Assembly: GCF_900110505.1 (NCBI RefSeq)
Contig: NZ_FODZ01000001.1
Coordinates: forward strand, 462,216-526,215
From: Luteibacter sp. UNC138MFCol5.1
GTDB taxonomy: Bacteria; Pseudomonadota; Gammaproteobacteria; Xanthomonadales; Rhodanobacteraceae
Direction: 5' to 3'
DNA length: 64,000 nucleotides
The first letter of the stretch is position 1. Each line of letters opens with the position of its first letter. The translations under genes were made by a program, and so were the position numbers. The notes under the pieces are model-generated. The model was not told the origin of the DNA. It saw nothing but the letters and a program-made list of their open reading frames with translations, and did not search any database. This document shows positions 17,437 through 26,154 of this stretch, piece by piece.

Positions 17437-19050
17437 TCAGAGCGGCTGCATCACCCAGCCGCTCGCCGTCACCTCCAGGCGGTGCGTCAGCCCTAGCCGG
17501 TCGAGGAACGCCTCGTCGTGCGATACGACGACGAGCGCGCCGTCGTACTGCGACAGCATGGCCTCCAGCGCCTCGAGCGACGCGAGGTCGAGGTGGTTGC
17601 CCGGCTCGTCGAGCAGCAGCAGGCCCGGTGGCGGCTCCGCCACCAGCGCGTGCGCGAGCGCGGCCTTCAGCCGCTCGCCGCCACTGAGGCTGCCGACCTT
17701 CGCCGAGATACCGCCCGCGTCGATGCCGAGCAAGGCGAGCCGCAATCGCAGCGCGTCCTCGCCGGCGGCGGGGTTCGCCTCGCGCATCTGATCGATCAGA
17801 GGGCGCGAGGCGTCCAGCGTCGCCAGGCGCTGATCCAGGAAGGCCACGCGCACCGGCACGTCGCGGCGGCCGTCGATCGGGTCGCGGTTCCCCGCGAGCA
17901 CGTGCAGCAACGTCGACTTGCCACTGCCGTTCGGCCCGACGACGCCAATACGCTGGCCCGCGCCCACGATCAGATCGACGCGTGCCGCCGCACCGCGCAC
18001 GAAGGGAAGGGTGACGCCATCGAGCAAGGCCACGCGGCGCGGGCCGCCGGCCGTTCCAACGGGTACGAGCAGTGCCACCGACGCGTCGTCGTCGACGCGC
18101 TTCGACGCATCGGCCACGCGCGCGGACAGCGCATCGCGCGCATCCTCCTGCCGCCGCCGGAGCCGGCCGGCGCTCGCTTCGCTACGTCCTTTCTGCCCGC
18201 CGAGCAGGATCGGTGCCTGGTTCGCGTCGGCGGCATCCTTCCTGCCACGCGACTGCCGTCGCTCCTGACGCTCCCGCTGATCGCGCAGCGCCGCCTCGCC
18301 GCGCTTCCTTTCCGCCTTGCGCGCCTCCAGCTCGCGCAGGGCGTTCCCACGCTCCCGCTGACGCGCCTCGGCGTAAACGTCGTAACCGCCGCCGTAACTG
18401 CGCAGCCCGGATGGTGTGAGTTCCACGATGCGCTCCATCGCGCGCAGCAGGGTCCGGTCATGGCTGACGACGAGCAGTCCGCCCGGCCACGCGCGGATCC
18501 AGTCGAGCAACGCCGCGCGTGCCGCGCCATCCAGATGATTGCTCGGCTCATCGAGGATCAGGTAATCCGCACCACGCAGGCGCGCGCCGAGCAGGGCGAC
18601 GCGCATCGCTTCGCCGCCGCTCAGCCGCCGTGCCGGATCGCCCACGCCCACATGCGCGAGGCCGTCGGCGTCCAGCGCATCGCGCAGCCGCTCGCGCGCG
18701 TCCCAGCGATCGTCCACCGCGTCGAAGTCGGCCGGATCGCTGCTGCCCGCCTCGATGCGGCCGAGTGCGTCGATCGTTGCGCCGACGCCTGCGAGCGAGG
18801 CGACCGTCTCGTCCACGTCGTCGGCGACGCGCTGCGCGAGGTAGTACACCGTTCCGTGGCGCACGACGCGCCCGCTCGTCGCTTCGGCCTGCCCGGCGAG
18901 CACACGGGCGAGCACGCTCTTGCCGACACCGTTGCGGCCGACGAGCCCGGTGCGCCGTTCGTCGAAGGTGTCGTGGAGGTCCGAAAAGAGTGTCCTGCCA
19001 TCCGGCAGGATGAAAGAAGCGCCATCGAGCGCCAGGTACGTCGTCGTCAT
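17437..19050 (-). CDS. ABC-F family ATP-binding protein
   Basis: A soluble twin-ATPase of 537 residues without membrane segments, of the ABC-F type that acts on the ribosome. Two Walker A motifs (GLVGRNGVGKS and GVVGPNGSGKS) and two signatures (LSGGEAMRVAL and LSGGERLKAAL) are present, with a highly charged linker between the domains (RKAERKRGEAALRDQRERQE region). The start MTTTYLALDGASF at 19050 is where homology-like sequence begins; an in-frame extension to 19128 is Arg/Pro-rich. It could be a housekeeping translation factor or a low-level antibiotic resistance protein, and sequence alone does not decide. Confidence 0.87.
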   Translation of the reverse strand: MTTTYLALDGASFILPDGRTLFSDLHDTFDERRTGLVGRNGVGKSVLARVLAGQAEATSGRVVRHGTVYYLAQRVADDVDETVASLAGVGATIDALGRIEAGSSDPADFDAVDDRWDARERLRDALDADGLAHVGVGDPARRLSGGEAMRVALLGARLRGADYLILDEPSNHLDGAARAALLDWIRAWPGGLLVVSHDRTLLRAMERIVELTPSGLRSYGGGYDVYAEARQRERGNALRELEARKAERKRGEAALRDQRERQERRQSRGRKDAADANQAPILLGGQKGRSEASAGRLRRRQEDARDALSARVADASKRVDDDASVALLVPVGTAGGPRRVALLDGVTLPFVRGAAARVDLIVGAGQRIGVVGPNGSGKSTLLHVLAGNRDPIDGRRDVPVRVAFLDQRLATLDASRPLIDQMREANPAAGEDALRLRLALLGIDAGGISAKVGSLSGGERLKAALAHALVAEPPPGLLLLDEPGNHLDLASLEALEAMLSQYDGALVVVSHDEAFLDRLGLTHRLEVTASGWVMQPL

Positions 19051-19213
19051 TTGCGATTCCAATGCATGCCGTCGGCTTCCCCGAAGTCGGGAAGGTCGAG
19101 TTCGCCCGGGACGGGCAAAGGGCATCACTGGCGCATCGGACGAATACCTCTATGGGAGAAATCGGACGGTCATCATACCTGCATGGTGCGGCACAGGCAT
19201 CCCATCCGACGAT

Positions 19214-21826
19214 TCACCCTGCCGCCTGCTCCCTGGCAACCACGGTACGCGCCACGATATCCGCGAGCGTGGCTTGCGAGTACGGCTTCGCGAGGCGGGG
19301 AAGGTCGAGCGTCTGCCCCGGCGGCAGGTCCGCGTAGCCGGTGGCCATGACGATGGGCAGGTCCGGGAGGCGTTCCCTGATCGCCGCGGCGAGCTGGGCT
19401 CCGGTCATCTGCGGCATCGCGTGGTCGGTGATCACCAGGTCCACGCACGCTCCTTCCAGCAGGCGCAGGGCCTCCGCGCCGGAGCGCGCCGCGACGACCG
19501 AGTACCCGAGGTCCTCGAGCATCTCGACGGTCGTCGCGCGGACGAGATCGTCGTCGTCGACGGTGAGGATCGTGATCGAACCGGCCGATGAGCAGCGGCC
19601 GGGTACCGCCTCCGCGCTGACGGCCACCGCGGGATGGACGGCCGGATCGGCAGCCGCCGCGGCGGGGAGCCAGATCTCCGCGGTGGTGCCGATGTCGCGC
19701 CGGCTGCTGAGCAGCAGGGCGCCGCCGAGCTGTTCGGCGAGGCCGTGCACCATCGACAGTCCCAGGCCCGTGCCCTTGCCGACGCCCTTGGTCGTGAAGA
19801 ACGGCTCCGTGGCGCGCTTCAGCGTGGCATCGTCCATGCCCGCACCCGAATCGGAGAGCGACAGGCGAACGTACCGGCCCGGCGCCACCGGGCCATCCGT
19901 GTCGTGCACCCAGGCCTCGCTCGTCGCGATGACGATGGTGCCGACGCCGTCCATCGCGTCGCGCGCGTTCACCGCGAGGTTGAGCAACGCCGATTCGAGC
20001 TGGTTGGCGTCGGCTTCCACCGGCGACAGATCGGCGGCGAAATGCGTTTCCACCACGATGGTTCCGCCGAGCGAGCGCTGCATCAGCTCGCGCATGCCGT
20101 CGACCAGCGCGTGCACGTCGATGCGCTCGGTCTTCAGCTCCTGGCGTCGCGCGAAGGCGAGCATGCGGCGCGTCAGCGTGCTGCCGCGATCGGCACCGGC
20201 CATCGCGTTGTCGACGAGGCGCAGAAGCAGCGGCTCGTCCGAAAGACGCTCGCGCAGGAGTTCGAGGCTGCCGCGCACGGCCATGAGGAGATTGTTGAAG
20301 TCGTGCGCGATGCCACCGGTGAGGTTGCCGAGCGCCTCCATCTTCTGCATCTGCAGCAGCGCCTGCTCGGCCTTCACGCGCGCCGTCTTTTCCACGGCCT
20401 CGTACACCATGGCCACGACCTTGCCGTCGTCGTTCGCGACGGGGCGCAGCGACAGGTCGAAGGCGCGCGTGCCGGTCGGGAGATCCAGCACCACGCCCAG
20501 GTTTTCGGTCGCGCCCGCCGCGACACGGCGCGCGGCGGCCTCGATCGTCCGGGGCATGCCGGGTGTCTCGCTGAACCATGGGGTGAGCCACAGCGGCAGG
20601 CCGACCACCTCCGTGAGCGTGCGGCCGATGCCGGCCAGCGATGTCGCGTTGGCGAAGCGGACGGTGCCGTCGAGGTCGATCAGGCCCTGGAACAGGTGCG
20701 AGGTCTCGAGGATCGTCCGGCTGTTCGCCTCGCTGCGTTCGAGCGCGGCCGTGCGATCCCGTACCTGCGCTTCGAGCTCCTCGCGGAAGCGTCGCTCGCT
20801 CTCGCGCGCATCGGCCTCGGCGCGCACGCGCTGGATGTGCGACCAAGAACGCTCCGTGACCTCACGCATCAGCGCGAGCTCGCGAGGCTGCCAGCGTCGC
20901 GGCACCTTGTCGTGGATCGCCATCAGGGCGGTGAGGCGGCCCTCCTTCAGCAGCGGCATGCAGACCGTCGCCGCGAGCCCGATGTCGAGGAACGTCTTCG
21001 CTTCCTCGGAAGCCAGCTCGGCCCGGATGTCGTCGATGACCAGCGGCGCGCCCGCGTGCAGGTTCCGCACGGCCAGCGTGCCGAAGGCGTTGAGGCTGTA
21101 GTGACCCACGATGCTGGGCGATCCCGGCCGCGACCAGTCCCCACGGATCGTGAAGCCGTCCTCGTCGGGTTCCATGTCGGCATAGGCGCAGACGGCGACG
21201 CCGAGGTGCTCGCCCAGCAGTCGCATCGTGGTGGCGAGGATCGCGTCCGCGTCGGTGTGGCGCGCGGTCGCTTCGCGCAGCTCGTCGAGGAACTGCAGGC
21301 GCGCCTGGTTCTCCCGCTCGCGCTGATCCGCCAGCACGCGCTCGGTCGTCTCCACGACGATGGCGATCACACCCGCCGGCTTGCCGTCCTCGCCCAGCAC
21401 CGGCGAGTAGTCGAGATCCATCCACACCGGCTCCGGCTTGCCATGCCGGACCAGGCTCAGCTGCTGATCCTTGTACGCGAGCGTGCCGCCGGCGAGGCCG
21501 ACGCGCATCACGTTGTCGTTGAAGTCGGCGATCTCGTCCCAGCCCTTGCGCACTTCGGAGCCAAGCAGGGCGGGGTGCCGGTTTCCCGCGAAAACCGAAT
21601 AGGCATCGTTGTAGATCATGATGCCCTTCTCGCCCCACAGCAGCACGATGGGCACGGGCGAAAGCAGCAGCATGCCCGTGACCGTGCGCAGGCTCTGCGG
21701 CCACGATTCGGGCGGACCGAGGCCGGTGGGCGTCCAGTCCATGGAGCGAATGAGCTCACCGACCTCACCGGCGCCGTCGAGCCAGCTGAGATCGCGGGAG
21801 CCTGGCGTCGTCGCGGTCGGGGTCAT
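19214..21826 (-). CDS. Hybrid sensor histidine kinase/response regulator with PAS and GAF domains
   Basis: A cytoplasmic hybrid kinase of 870 residues without clear transmembrane helices. Order: PAS-like domain (about 45-165), GAF (about 185-335), coiled coil (335-365), second PAS (about 370-480), HisKA with phospho-acceptor H508 in GGIAHDFNN, HATPase_c (about 600-725), and a C-terminal receiver (751-870) with acidic pocket VDDDD and phospho-acceptor D801 in ITDHAMPQMTG. The phosphorelay partner is not adjacent. The signal is unknown; the soluble architecture suggests an intracellular or redox/light cue, which is inference. Confidence 0.9.
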   Translation of the reverse strand: MTPTATTPGSRDLSWLDGAGEVGELIRSMDWTPTGLGPPESWPQSLRTVTGMLLLSPVPIVLLWGEKGIMIYNDAYSVFAGNRHPALLGSEVRKGWDEIADFNDNVMRVGLAGGTLAYKDQQLSLVRHGKPEPVWMDLDYSPVLGEDGKPAGVIAIVVETTERVLADQRERENQARLQFLDELREATARHTDADAILATTMRLLGEHLGVAVCAYADMEPDEDGFTIRGDWSRPGSPSIVGHYSLNAFGTLAVRNLHAGAPLVIDDIRAELASEEAKTFLDIGLAATVCMPLLKEGRLTALMAIHDKVPRRWQPRELALMREVTERSWSHIQRVRAEADARESERRFREELEAQVRDRTAALERSEANSRTILETSHLFQGLIDLDGTVRFANATSLAGIGRTLTEVVGLPLWLTPWFSETPGMPRTIEAAARRVAAGATENLGVVLDLPTGTRAFDLSLRPVANDDGKVVAMVYEAVEKTARVKAEQALLQMQKMEALGNLTGGIAHDFNNLLMAVRGSLELLRERLSDEPLLLRLVDNAMAGADRGSTLTRRMLAFARRQELKTERIDVHALVDGMRELMQRSLGGTIVVETHFAADLSPVEADANQLESALLNLAVNARDAMDGVGTIVIATSEAWVHDTDGPVAPGRYVRLSLSDSGAGMDDATLKRATEPFFTTKGVGKGTGLGLSMVHGLAEQLGGALLLSSRRDIGTTAEIWLPAAAAADPAVHPAVAVSAEAVPGRCSSAGSITILTVDDDDLVRATTVEMLEDLGYSVVAARSGAEALRLLEGACVDLVITDHAMPQMTGAQLAAAIRERLPDLPIVMATGYADLPPGQTLDLPRLAKPYSQATLADIVARTVVAREQAAG

Positions 21827-21908
21827 GCGTTCTCGGTCCGGGCGTTCTCACCGCAAGTGTAAGCGGGCCATATGTGACGACGACCGCAAGAAGATGCCGT
21901 GAAAGCCT

Positions 21909-22778
21909 TCAGGGCGCGGCACGAATCCTCGCCGCGTCCAGCGCGACGCATAGCGTGCGGACACCCGGAAGGATCGATGGCGAGGGCAGGGCGAGCGTCG
22001 GCGCGTCGATCGCGAAGACGTTCTGGTGCTTCACGGCGGTCAGGAATCCGGACCGCTTCCAGTCGTCGAGCGACTCACCCTCGGCGCCGCCGCTGACGAT
22101 GACGTCGGGGTCGCGCGCCAGCACGGCTTCCCGGCTCACCGTCGGGGCGGCCACCGTGAGGTCGGCGAAGACGTTGTCGCCGCCGCACAGCGTCAACGCG
22201 TCGTCGATGATCTGCGCGCGCCCGATGGTCATGAGCGGGCGGTCCCATATCTGATAGAAGACCTTCAGCCGCTTCTTTCCCGCATAGGTCGCGCGCAGCC
22301 CGGCGAGCGCCTCCTCGAACGCGGTCGCCTGCCGGTCCGCCACGCCGCTGGTGCCGGCGAGCACGCCGAAGCGGCGCGTCGCGGCGGCCACGTCGGCCAG
22401 TCGCGTGGTTTCCGCGTAGAACACGGGAATGCCGAGGCGCACGATCTTCTCGACCTGCGCCGCCGCGTTGCCGCTCTTCCACACGACCACGATGTCGGGT
22501 TTCAGGGCGACGATCCGCTCCAGGTCGATCATCGTCGCGTCGCCGACCACGGGGACCTGCTTTGCCGCTTCCGGGTAGTCGCTGAACCGCGATGTCCCCA
22601 CCACGTAGGCGCCGGCGCCGGCGGCGAACAGGGCGTCGGTGATGTTGGGCGCGAGGCTCACGATGCGATGCGCCGGTGCGGGCAGCGTCACCGTGCGGGC
22701 CGCGTCGTCCACCACGGTGACGGAGGCGAAAGCCGGCGCCGCGACGAGGCAGGCGAGCAGGAGGACATAGCGGATCAT
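21909..22778 (-). CDS. btuF: BtuF-like periplasmic substrate-binding protein
   Basis: A periplasmic binding protein of 289 residues with a signal peptide (MIRYVLLLACLVAAPAFA). It resembles BtuF: RIVSLAPNITDALFAAGAG, SDYPEAAKQVPVVGD, MIDLERIVALKPDIVVVW and CGGDNVFADL followed by VSREAVLARDPDVIV. BtuF delivers vitamin B12 to BtuCD. Heme or siderophore cargo is possible because related families share these features. The ATG at 22778 overlaps the ATPase gene stop, forming a three-gene operon permease-ATPase-binding protein. Confidence 0.85.
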   Translation of the reverse strand: MIRYVLLLACLVAAPAFASVTVVDDAARTVTLPAPAHRIVSLAPNITDALFAAGAGAYVVGTSRFSDYPEAAKQVPVVGDATMIDLERIVALKPDIVVVWKSGNAAAQVEKIVRLGIPVFYAETTRLADVAAATRRFGVLAGTSGVADRQATAFEEALAGLRATYAGKKRLKVFYQIWDRPLMTIGRAQIIDDALTLCGGDNVFADLTVAAPTVSREAVLARDPDVIVSGGAEGESLDDWKRSGFLTAVKHQNVFAIDAPTLALPSPSILPGVRTLCVALDAARIRAAP

Positions 22779-23563
22779 GGGGACGTTCCGTTGAGGCGGC
22801 CGGCGCGGAAGAACAGCTCGTCGTCGAGCATCACGCCATGGATCGGATGGTGGAAAGCGGCGCTCAGGTGCTCGCTCGTGACGACGTCGTTCTTGGGACC
22901 GGCGAGCGCGCCACCCCGGCCATCGAGCAGCACGGCGTGCGTCGCGTGCTGGAAGGCGAGGTTGATGTCGTGGACCGTGTAGACCACCGACCTTCCTTGC
23001 TCCGTCGCCACGCGCATCAGCTCGTGCAGGGTCTTCATCTGGTGATGCAGGTCGAGCGACGAGAGCGGTTCGTCGAGCAGGAGCAGCTCGACATCCTGCG
23101 CGAACAGCGTGGCGATGTTCACGCGCTGGCGCTCGCCGCCCGAGAGCGTCGTGACGTCGCGCTGCGCGAGTTCCTCGAGTTCGAACGTGTGCAGCGCGTC
23201 CACGGCCGGTGCCGTGTCGCTCTCGCCCCACGCCCAGAACGGCAGGCTGGGATGGCGTGCGGACATCACGGCTTCCATCACCGTGAGGCTGAAGGCGTCG
23301 ACGATGGTCTGCGGCAGGAAGCCGCGCCGGCGGGCGAGTTCGATCGGCCGGAAGCTTTCGACATCGCGGCCACCGAGCAGGACGCGTCCGCCGTCGGCCG
23401 GCCGCAGTCCGGCCAGCGTCCGCAACAGCGTGGACTTGCCGGCGCCGTTGGGTCCCAGCACGCACCAGACGTCGCCCGGCGCCACGCGCATGTCGAGGCC
23501 GCGCACGAGTTCGCGATCGCGCATCGTCACGCGGAGCGCGTTCGCCGTCAGTTCCAGACTCAT
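22775..23563 (-). CDS. btuD: BtuD/FecE-like ABC transporter ATPase
   Basis: The nucleotide-binding subunit of a BtuCD/FecCDE-type importer, 262 residues. Walker A GPNGAGKST, signature LSGGERQR, Walker B LLLLDEPLSSLD and the switch His (TVHDINLAF) are all present. It starts at the ATG at 23563, overlapping the permease stop, and ends overlapping the btuF-like ATG. No TonB-dependent receptor lies in the same operon. The cargo assignment rests on the BtuF-like partner. Confidence 0.88.
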   Translation of the reverse strand: MSLELTANALRVTMRDRELVRGLDMRVAPGDVWCVLGPNGAGKSTLLRTLAGLRPADGGRVLLGGRDVESFRPIELARRRGFLPQTIVDAFSLTVMEAVMSARHPSLPFWAWGESDTAPAVDALHTFELEELAQRDVTTLSGGERQRVNIATLFAQDVELLLLDEPLSSLDLHHQMKTLHELMRVATEQGRSVVYTVHDINLAFQHATHAVLLDGRGGALAGPKNDVVTSEHLSAAFHHPIHGVMLDDELFFRAGRLNGTSP

Positions 23564-24561
23564 CGGCGGCGCACCAGCAGGAACATGAAGGTCGGCACGC
23601 CGATGATCGCCATCACGGCGCCCACGGGGAGCTGGATCGGATCGGCGACCACGCGTGAAATCGTATCGGCGATGGTGACCACGATGCCGCCGCCGATCGC
23701 GCACGCGGGCAGCAGCACGCGCTGGTCGTTGCCGACGACGCGGCGCAGCGCATGCGGGACGACGAGGCCGACGAAGCCGACGGTGCCGGCCGTCGTCACC
23801 GCGACCGCGGTGGCGATCGACGCGATGACGAAGATCGCCGACTTGACCACGTTGGGCCGTACGCCGAGCGCGCTGGCGGATTCCTCGCCACGCATCAGCA
23901 GGTTCAGCTGACGCCCCAGCGGGACGACCAGCAACACGCACGCCGCCAGCGTGGCGACGGGCAGCAGCCAGTTCGCGACGCCGCTGAGGTCGCCCATCAT
24001 CCAGAACAGCATGCCGCGCAGGTTCTTGTCGGGTGCGAGGACGAGCATCATGCTGACGATGGCGCCGAGACCCGCCGCCAGCATCACACCGATCAGGATC
24101 AGATCGGTGGAATCTTCGCGTTGCGCGGCGCGGGCCCGGGCCAGGAGGTCGCGGTGCGCGAGCACGAACACGGCCACGCACGCGACCAGCGCGCCGGCGG
24201 CCGCACCCAGCGCCGTCGCGACGGCACCCGCACCCGCGAGCATCGCGCCGAGGGCACCCACGGCGGCGCCGCCGGAAAGGCCAAGCGTGTACGGATCGGC
24301 GAGCGGATTGCGCACGAGGATCTGCATGAGGCAGCCGGAGACGGCGAGCAGGCCGCCCACGCCGCAGGCGGCGACCGAACGCGGAATGCGCAGCTGCCAC
24401 ACGATCGCGTCCATCGGCGTGCCGGTGGACCCGACCAGCGCCTTCCACGAGGCGGCGACCGACGAATCCGCGCCGCCGATCAGCACCGAGCCGAGCAACA
24501 CGGCGACGCCGCACGCCAGCATGCCGGCCCAGAGGCGCAGCGCGGAACCGAACGTCTTCAT
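23560..24561 (-). CDS. btuC: BtuC/FecCD-like ABC transporter permease
   Basis: The membrane subunit of the importer, 333 residues with about ten hydrophobic segments. FecCD-family stretches include QLRIPRSVAACGVGGLLAVSGCLMQ, NPLADPYTLGLSGGAAVGA and VGFVGLVVPHALRR. The ATG at 24561 (MKTFGSAL) is preferred; an upstream ATG at 24585 is possible. First gene of the operon, with an unusual triple inverted repeat 86 bases upstream. No cobalamin riboswitch core could be recognised in front of it. Confidence 0.88.
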   Translation of the reverse strand: MKTFGSALRLWAGMLACGVAVLLGSVLIGGADSSVAASWKALVGSTGTPMDAIVWQLRIPRSVAACGVGGLLAVSGCLMQILVRNPLADPYTLGLSGGAAVGALGAMLAGAGAVATALGAAAGALVACVAVFVLAHRDLLARARAAQREDSTDLILIGVMLAAGLGAIVSMMLVLAPDKNLRGMLFWMMGDLSGVANWLLPVATLAACVLLVVPLGRQLNLLMRGEESASALGVRPNVVKSAIFVIASIATAVAVTTAGTVGFVGLVVPHALRRVVGNDQRVLLPACAIGGGIVVTIADTISRVVADPIQLPVGAVMAIIGVPTFMFLLVRRR

Positions 24562-24646
24562 GCGCGGCAGGTTTGGTTCACGCATGTCACGGGACCACGA
24601 CGATATTGGGGGCCACCGTGCGGCTGCTTACTGCCAAGGCTGCCAG

Positions 24647-24695
24647 TATTCGGCTCATTTCGTGAGCCGAATATAGCGGCTATTCGGCTCACGAA
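24647..24695. promoter_or_regulatory. Triple alternating inverted repeat upstream of the btu operon
   Basis: The word TATTCGGCTCA occurs at 24647-24657 and 24681-24691 on the plus strand, and its reverse complement at 24663-24673 between them. Copies two and three extend to a perfect 15-bp inverted repeat (24659-24673 and 24681-24695, arm TTCGTGAGCCGAATA) with a 7-base spacer. Copies one and two form an alternative 11-bp hairpin with a 5-base loop. Mutually exclusive hairpins or an array of operator half-sites are both possible. It lies between btuC and the divergent aldo-keto reductase gene. Confidence 0.6.
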
Positions 24696-24810
24696 CCATC
24701 CAAAGCATTGATGACGGGGTGATGCATGGGGTGATCGGGCAAGATCGCCCACGCGGCCATGGCGTACCATCCGGGGCCTGATTTCGTTCCCCCGTCCCCC
24801 GGAGTTACCC

Positions 24811-25842
24811 GTGACCTACCAAGCCGCACCGGACCGCTACGACAACCTCATGCCTTACCGCCGCTGCGGTCGCAGCGGCATCGACCTCCCGGCGATCTCG
24901 CTGGGCCTGTGGCAGAACTTCGGCGGTGCCGACGTCTTCGAGACCGGCCGCGCCATCCTGCGCCGCGCGTTCGACCGCGGCATCACGCACTTCGACCTCG
25001 CGAACAACTACGGGCCGCCCTACGGTTCGGCCGAGGAGAACTTCGGTCGCGTCATGGCGACCGATCTCGCCGCCTACCGCGACGAGCTGATCATCTCCAC
25101 GAAGGCGGGCTGGGACATGTGGCCGGGCCCATACGGCGGCATCGGCGGCAGCCGCAAGTACCTCATCGCCAGCCTCGACCAGTCGCTGAAGCGCATGGGG
25201 CTGGATTACGTCGACATCTTCTACTCGCACCGCGTCGATCCGGACACGCCGCTGGAAGAGACGATGGGCGCGCTGGCGCACATCCATCGCCAGGGCAAGG
25301 CGCTCTACGTCGGCATCTCGAGCTATTCGCCGGAGCTGACGCGCAAGGCCGCCGCGATCCTCGCCGAGGAACGCGTGCCGCTGTTCATTCACCAGCCGAA
25401 CTATTCGATGTTCAACCGCTGGATCGAGGACGGCCTGCTCGACACGCTCGAAGACCTCGGTACGGGGTGCATCGCGTTCTCGCCGCTCGCGCAGGGCCTG
25501 CTCACGTCGAAGTACCTCAAGGGCGTCCCCAGCGACGCACGCGTCACGCGCGACGGCTCGCTCGGCAAGAGCCAGCTCAACGAGACGAACCTGGAGCGCG
25601 TTCGCGCCCTGAACGCCATCGCCGAGCGTCGCGGCCAGACGCTGGCGCAGATGGCCATCGCGTGGGTGCTTCGCGATCCGCGCGTGACGTCGGCCCTGAT
25701 CGGCGCGCGCACGGTCGAGCAGCTCGACGATTCGCTCGGCGCGCTGCGCGGCCTCGCCTTCACGGCGGAGGAACTGGCGGAGATCGACCGCTACGCGAGC
25801 GACGGCGGCACCGACCTCTGGCGCGAATCGGCGAAGCTCTGA
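24811..25842 (+). CDS. Aldo/keto reductase, L-glyceraldehyde 3-phosphate reductase (YghZ) type
   Basis: An NADPH-dependent aldo-keto reductase of 343 residues in the KCNAB/YghZ subgroup, which can reduce L-glyceraldehyde 3-phosphate and methylglyoxal. Motifs include FDLANNYGPPYGSAEENFG (catalytic D and Y), LIISTKAGWDMWPGPYG (catalytic K), DIFYSHRVDPDTPLEETM (catalytic H) and, at the C-terminus, SALIGARTVEQLDDSL for cofactor binding. The start is GTG at 24811 with GGAG ten bases upstream. Monocistronic; a strong palindrome follows its stop codon. Confidence 0.9.
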   Translation: MTYQAAPDRYDNLMPYRRCGRSGIDLPAISLGLWQNFGGADVFETGRAILRRAFDRGITHFDLANNYGPPYGSAEENFGRVMATDLAAYRDELIISTKAGWDMWPGPYGGIGGSRKYLIASLDQSLKRMGLDYVDIFYSHRVDPDTPLEETMGALAHIHRQGKALYVGISSYSPELTRKAAAILAEERVPLFIHQPNYSMFNRWIEDGLLDTLEDLGTGCIAFSPLAQGLLTSKYLKGVPSDARVTRDGSLGKSQLNETNLERVRALNAIAERRGQTLAQMAIAWVLRDPRVTSALIGARTVEQLDDSLGALRGLAFTAEELAEIDRYASDGGTDLWRESAKL

Positions 25843-25846
25843 GGCC

Positions 25847-25912
25847 GTAGGAGCGCACCTGGGCGCGATGGAGGCCGAGGGAGCGCCCGATCGCGCCCAG
25901 GTGCGCTCCTAC
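25847..25912. repeat. 23-bp-arm palindrome between convergent genes
   Basis: Perfect 23-bp arms at 25847-25869 and 25890-25912 flank a 20-base loop. The arm begins GTAGGAGCGCACC and ends GGGCGCGAT, related to but distinct from the GTGGGAGCGG units at 7-65 and 8683-8705. It starts 5 bases after the aldo-keto reductase stop, and the second arm contains the stop codon of the tautomerase gene. It may act as a bidirectional terminator; no T-tract is evident. Confidence 0.8.
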
Positions 25913-26142
25913 CGGGGCCGGCCGGCCCGCTTGCGCAGTTCGCTGACGGGCAGGCCATGCCAGCCCCAGTTGTCGAGGTCCACTTCCTCGATCACCACGA
26001 ACGTGCTGTCGAACGGCTTGCCCATCACGTCGAGCAGGAGCTGGCTCACGCCCTGGATGAGGGCCGCCTTCTGCTCGGCCGTGGTGCTCGTGGCACCGGG
26101 GGCCGTCCCTTCGCGTGTCACCTGAATCGTCACGATGGGCAT
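25909..26142 (-). CDS. 4-oxalocrotonate tautomerase family protein
   Basis: A small tautomerase of 77 residues using the N-terminal proline exposed after Met removal (MPIVTIQVTREG). It has the family elements EQKAALIQGVSQLLLDVMGKP and TFVVIEEVDLDNWGWHGLPV. The natural substrate is unknown. The start at 26142 is required to place Pro at position 2; two upstream codons are rejected. The stop codon falls inside a dispersed palindrome. It follows the SDR gene by 12 bases and is probably co-transcribed with it. Confidence 0.88.
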   Translation of the reverse strand: MPIVTIQVTREGTAPGATSTTAEQKAALIQGVSQLLLDVMGKPFDSTFVVIEEVDLDNWGWHGLPVSELRKRAGRPR

Positions 26143-26154
26143 CGCACGCACTCC

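Noticed and set aside
24562-24810. Cobalamin riboswitch in front of the BtuCDF-like operon
   Set aside because: Reading the minus strand shows no B12-box-like core; only the triple inverted repeat is present.
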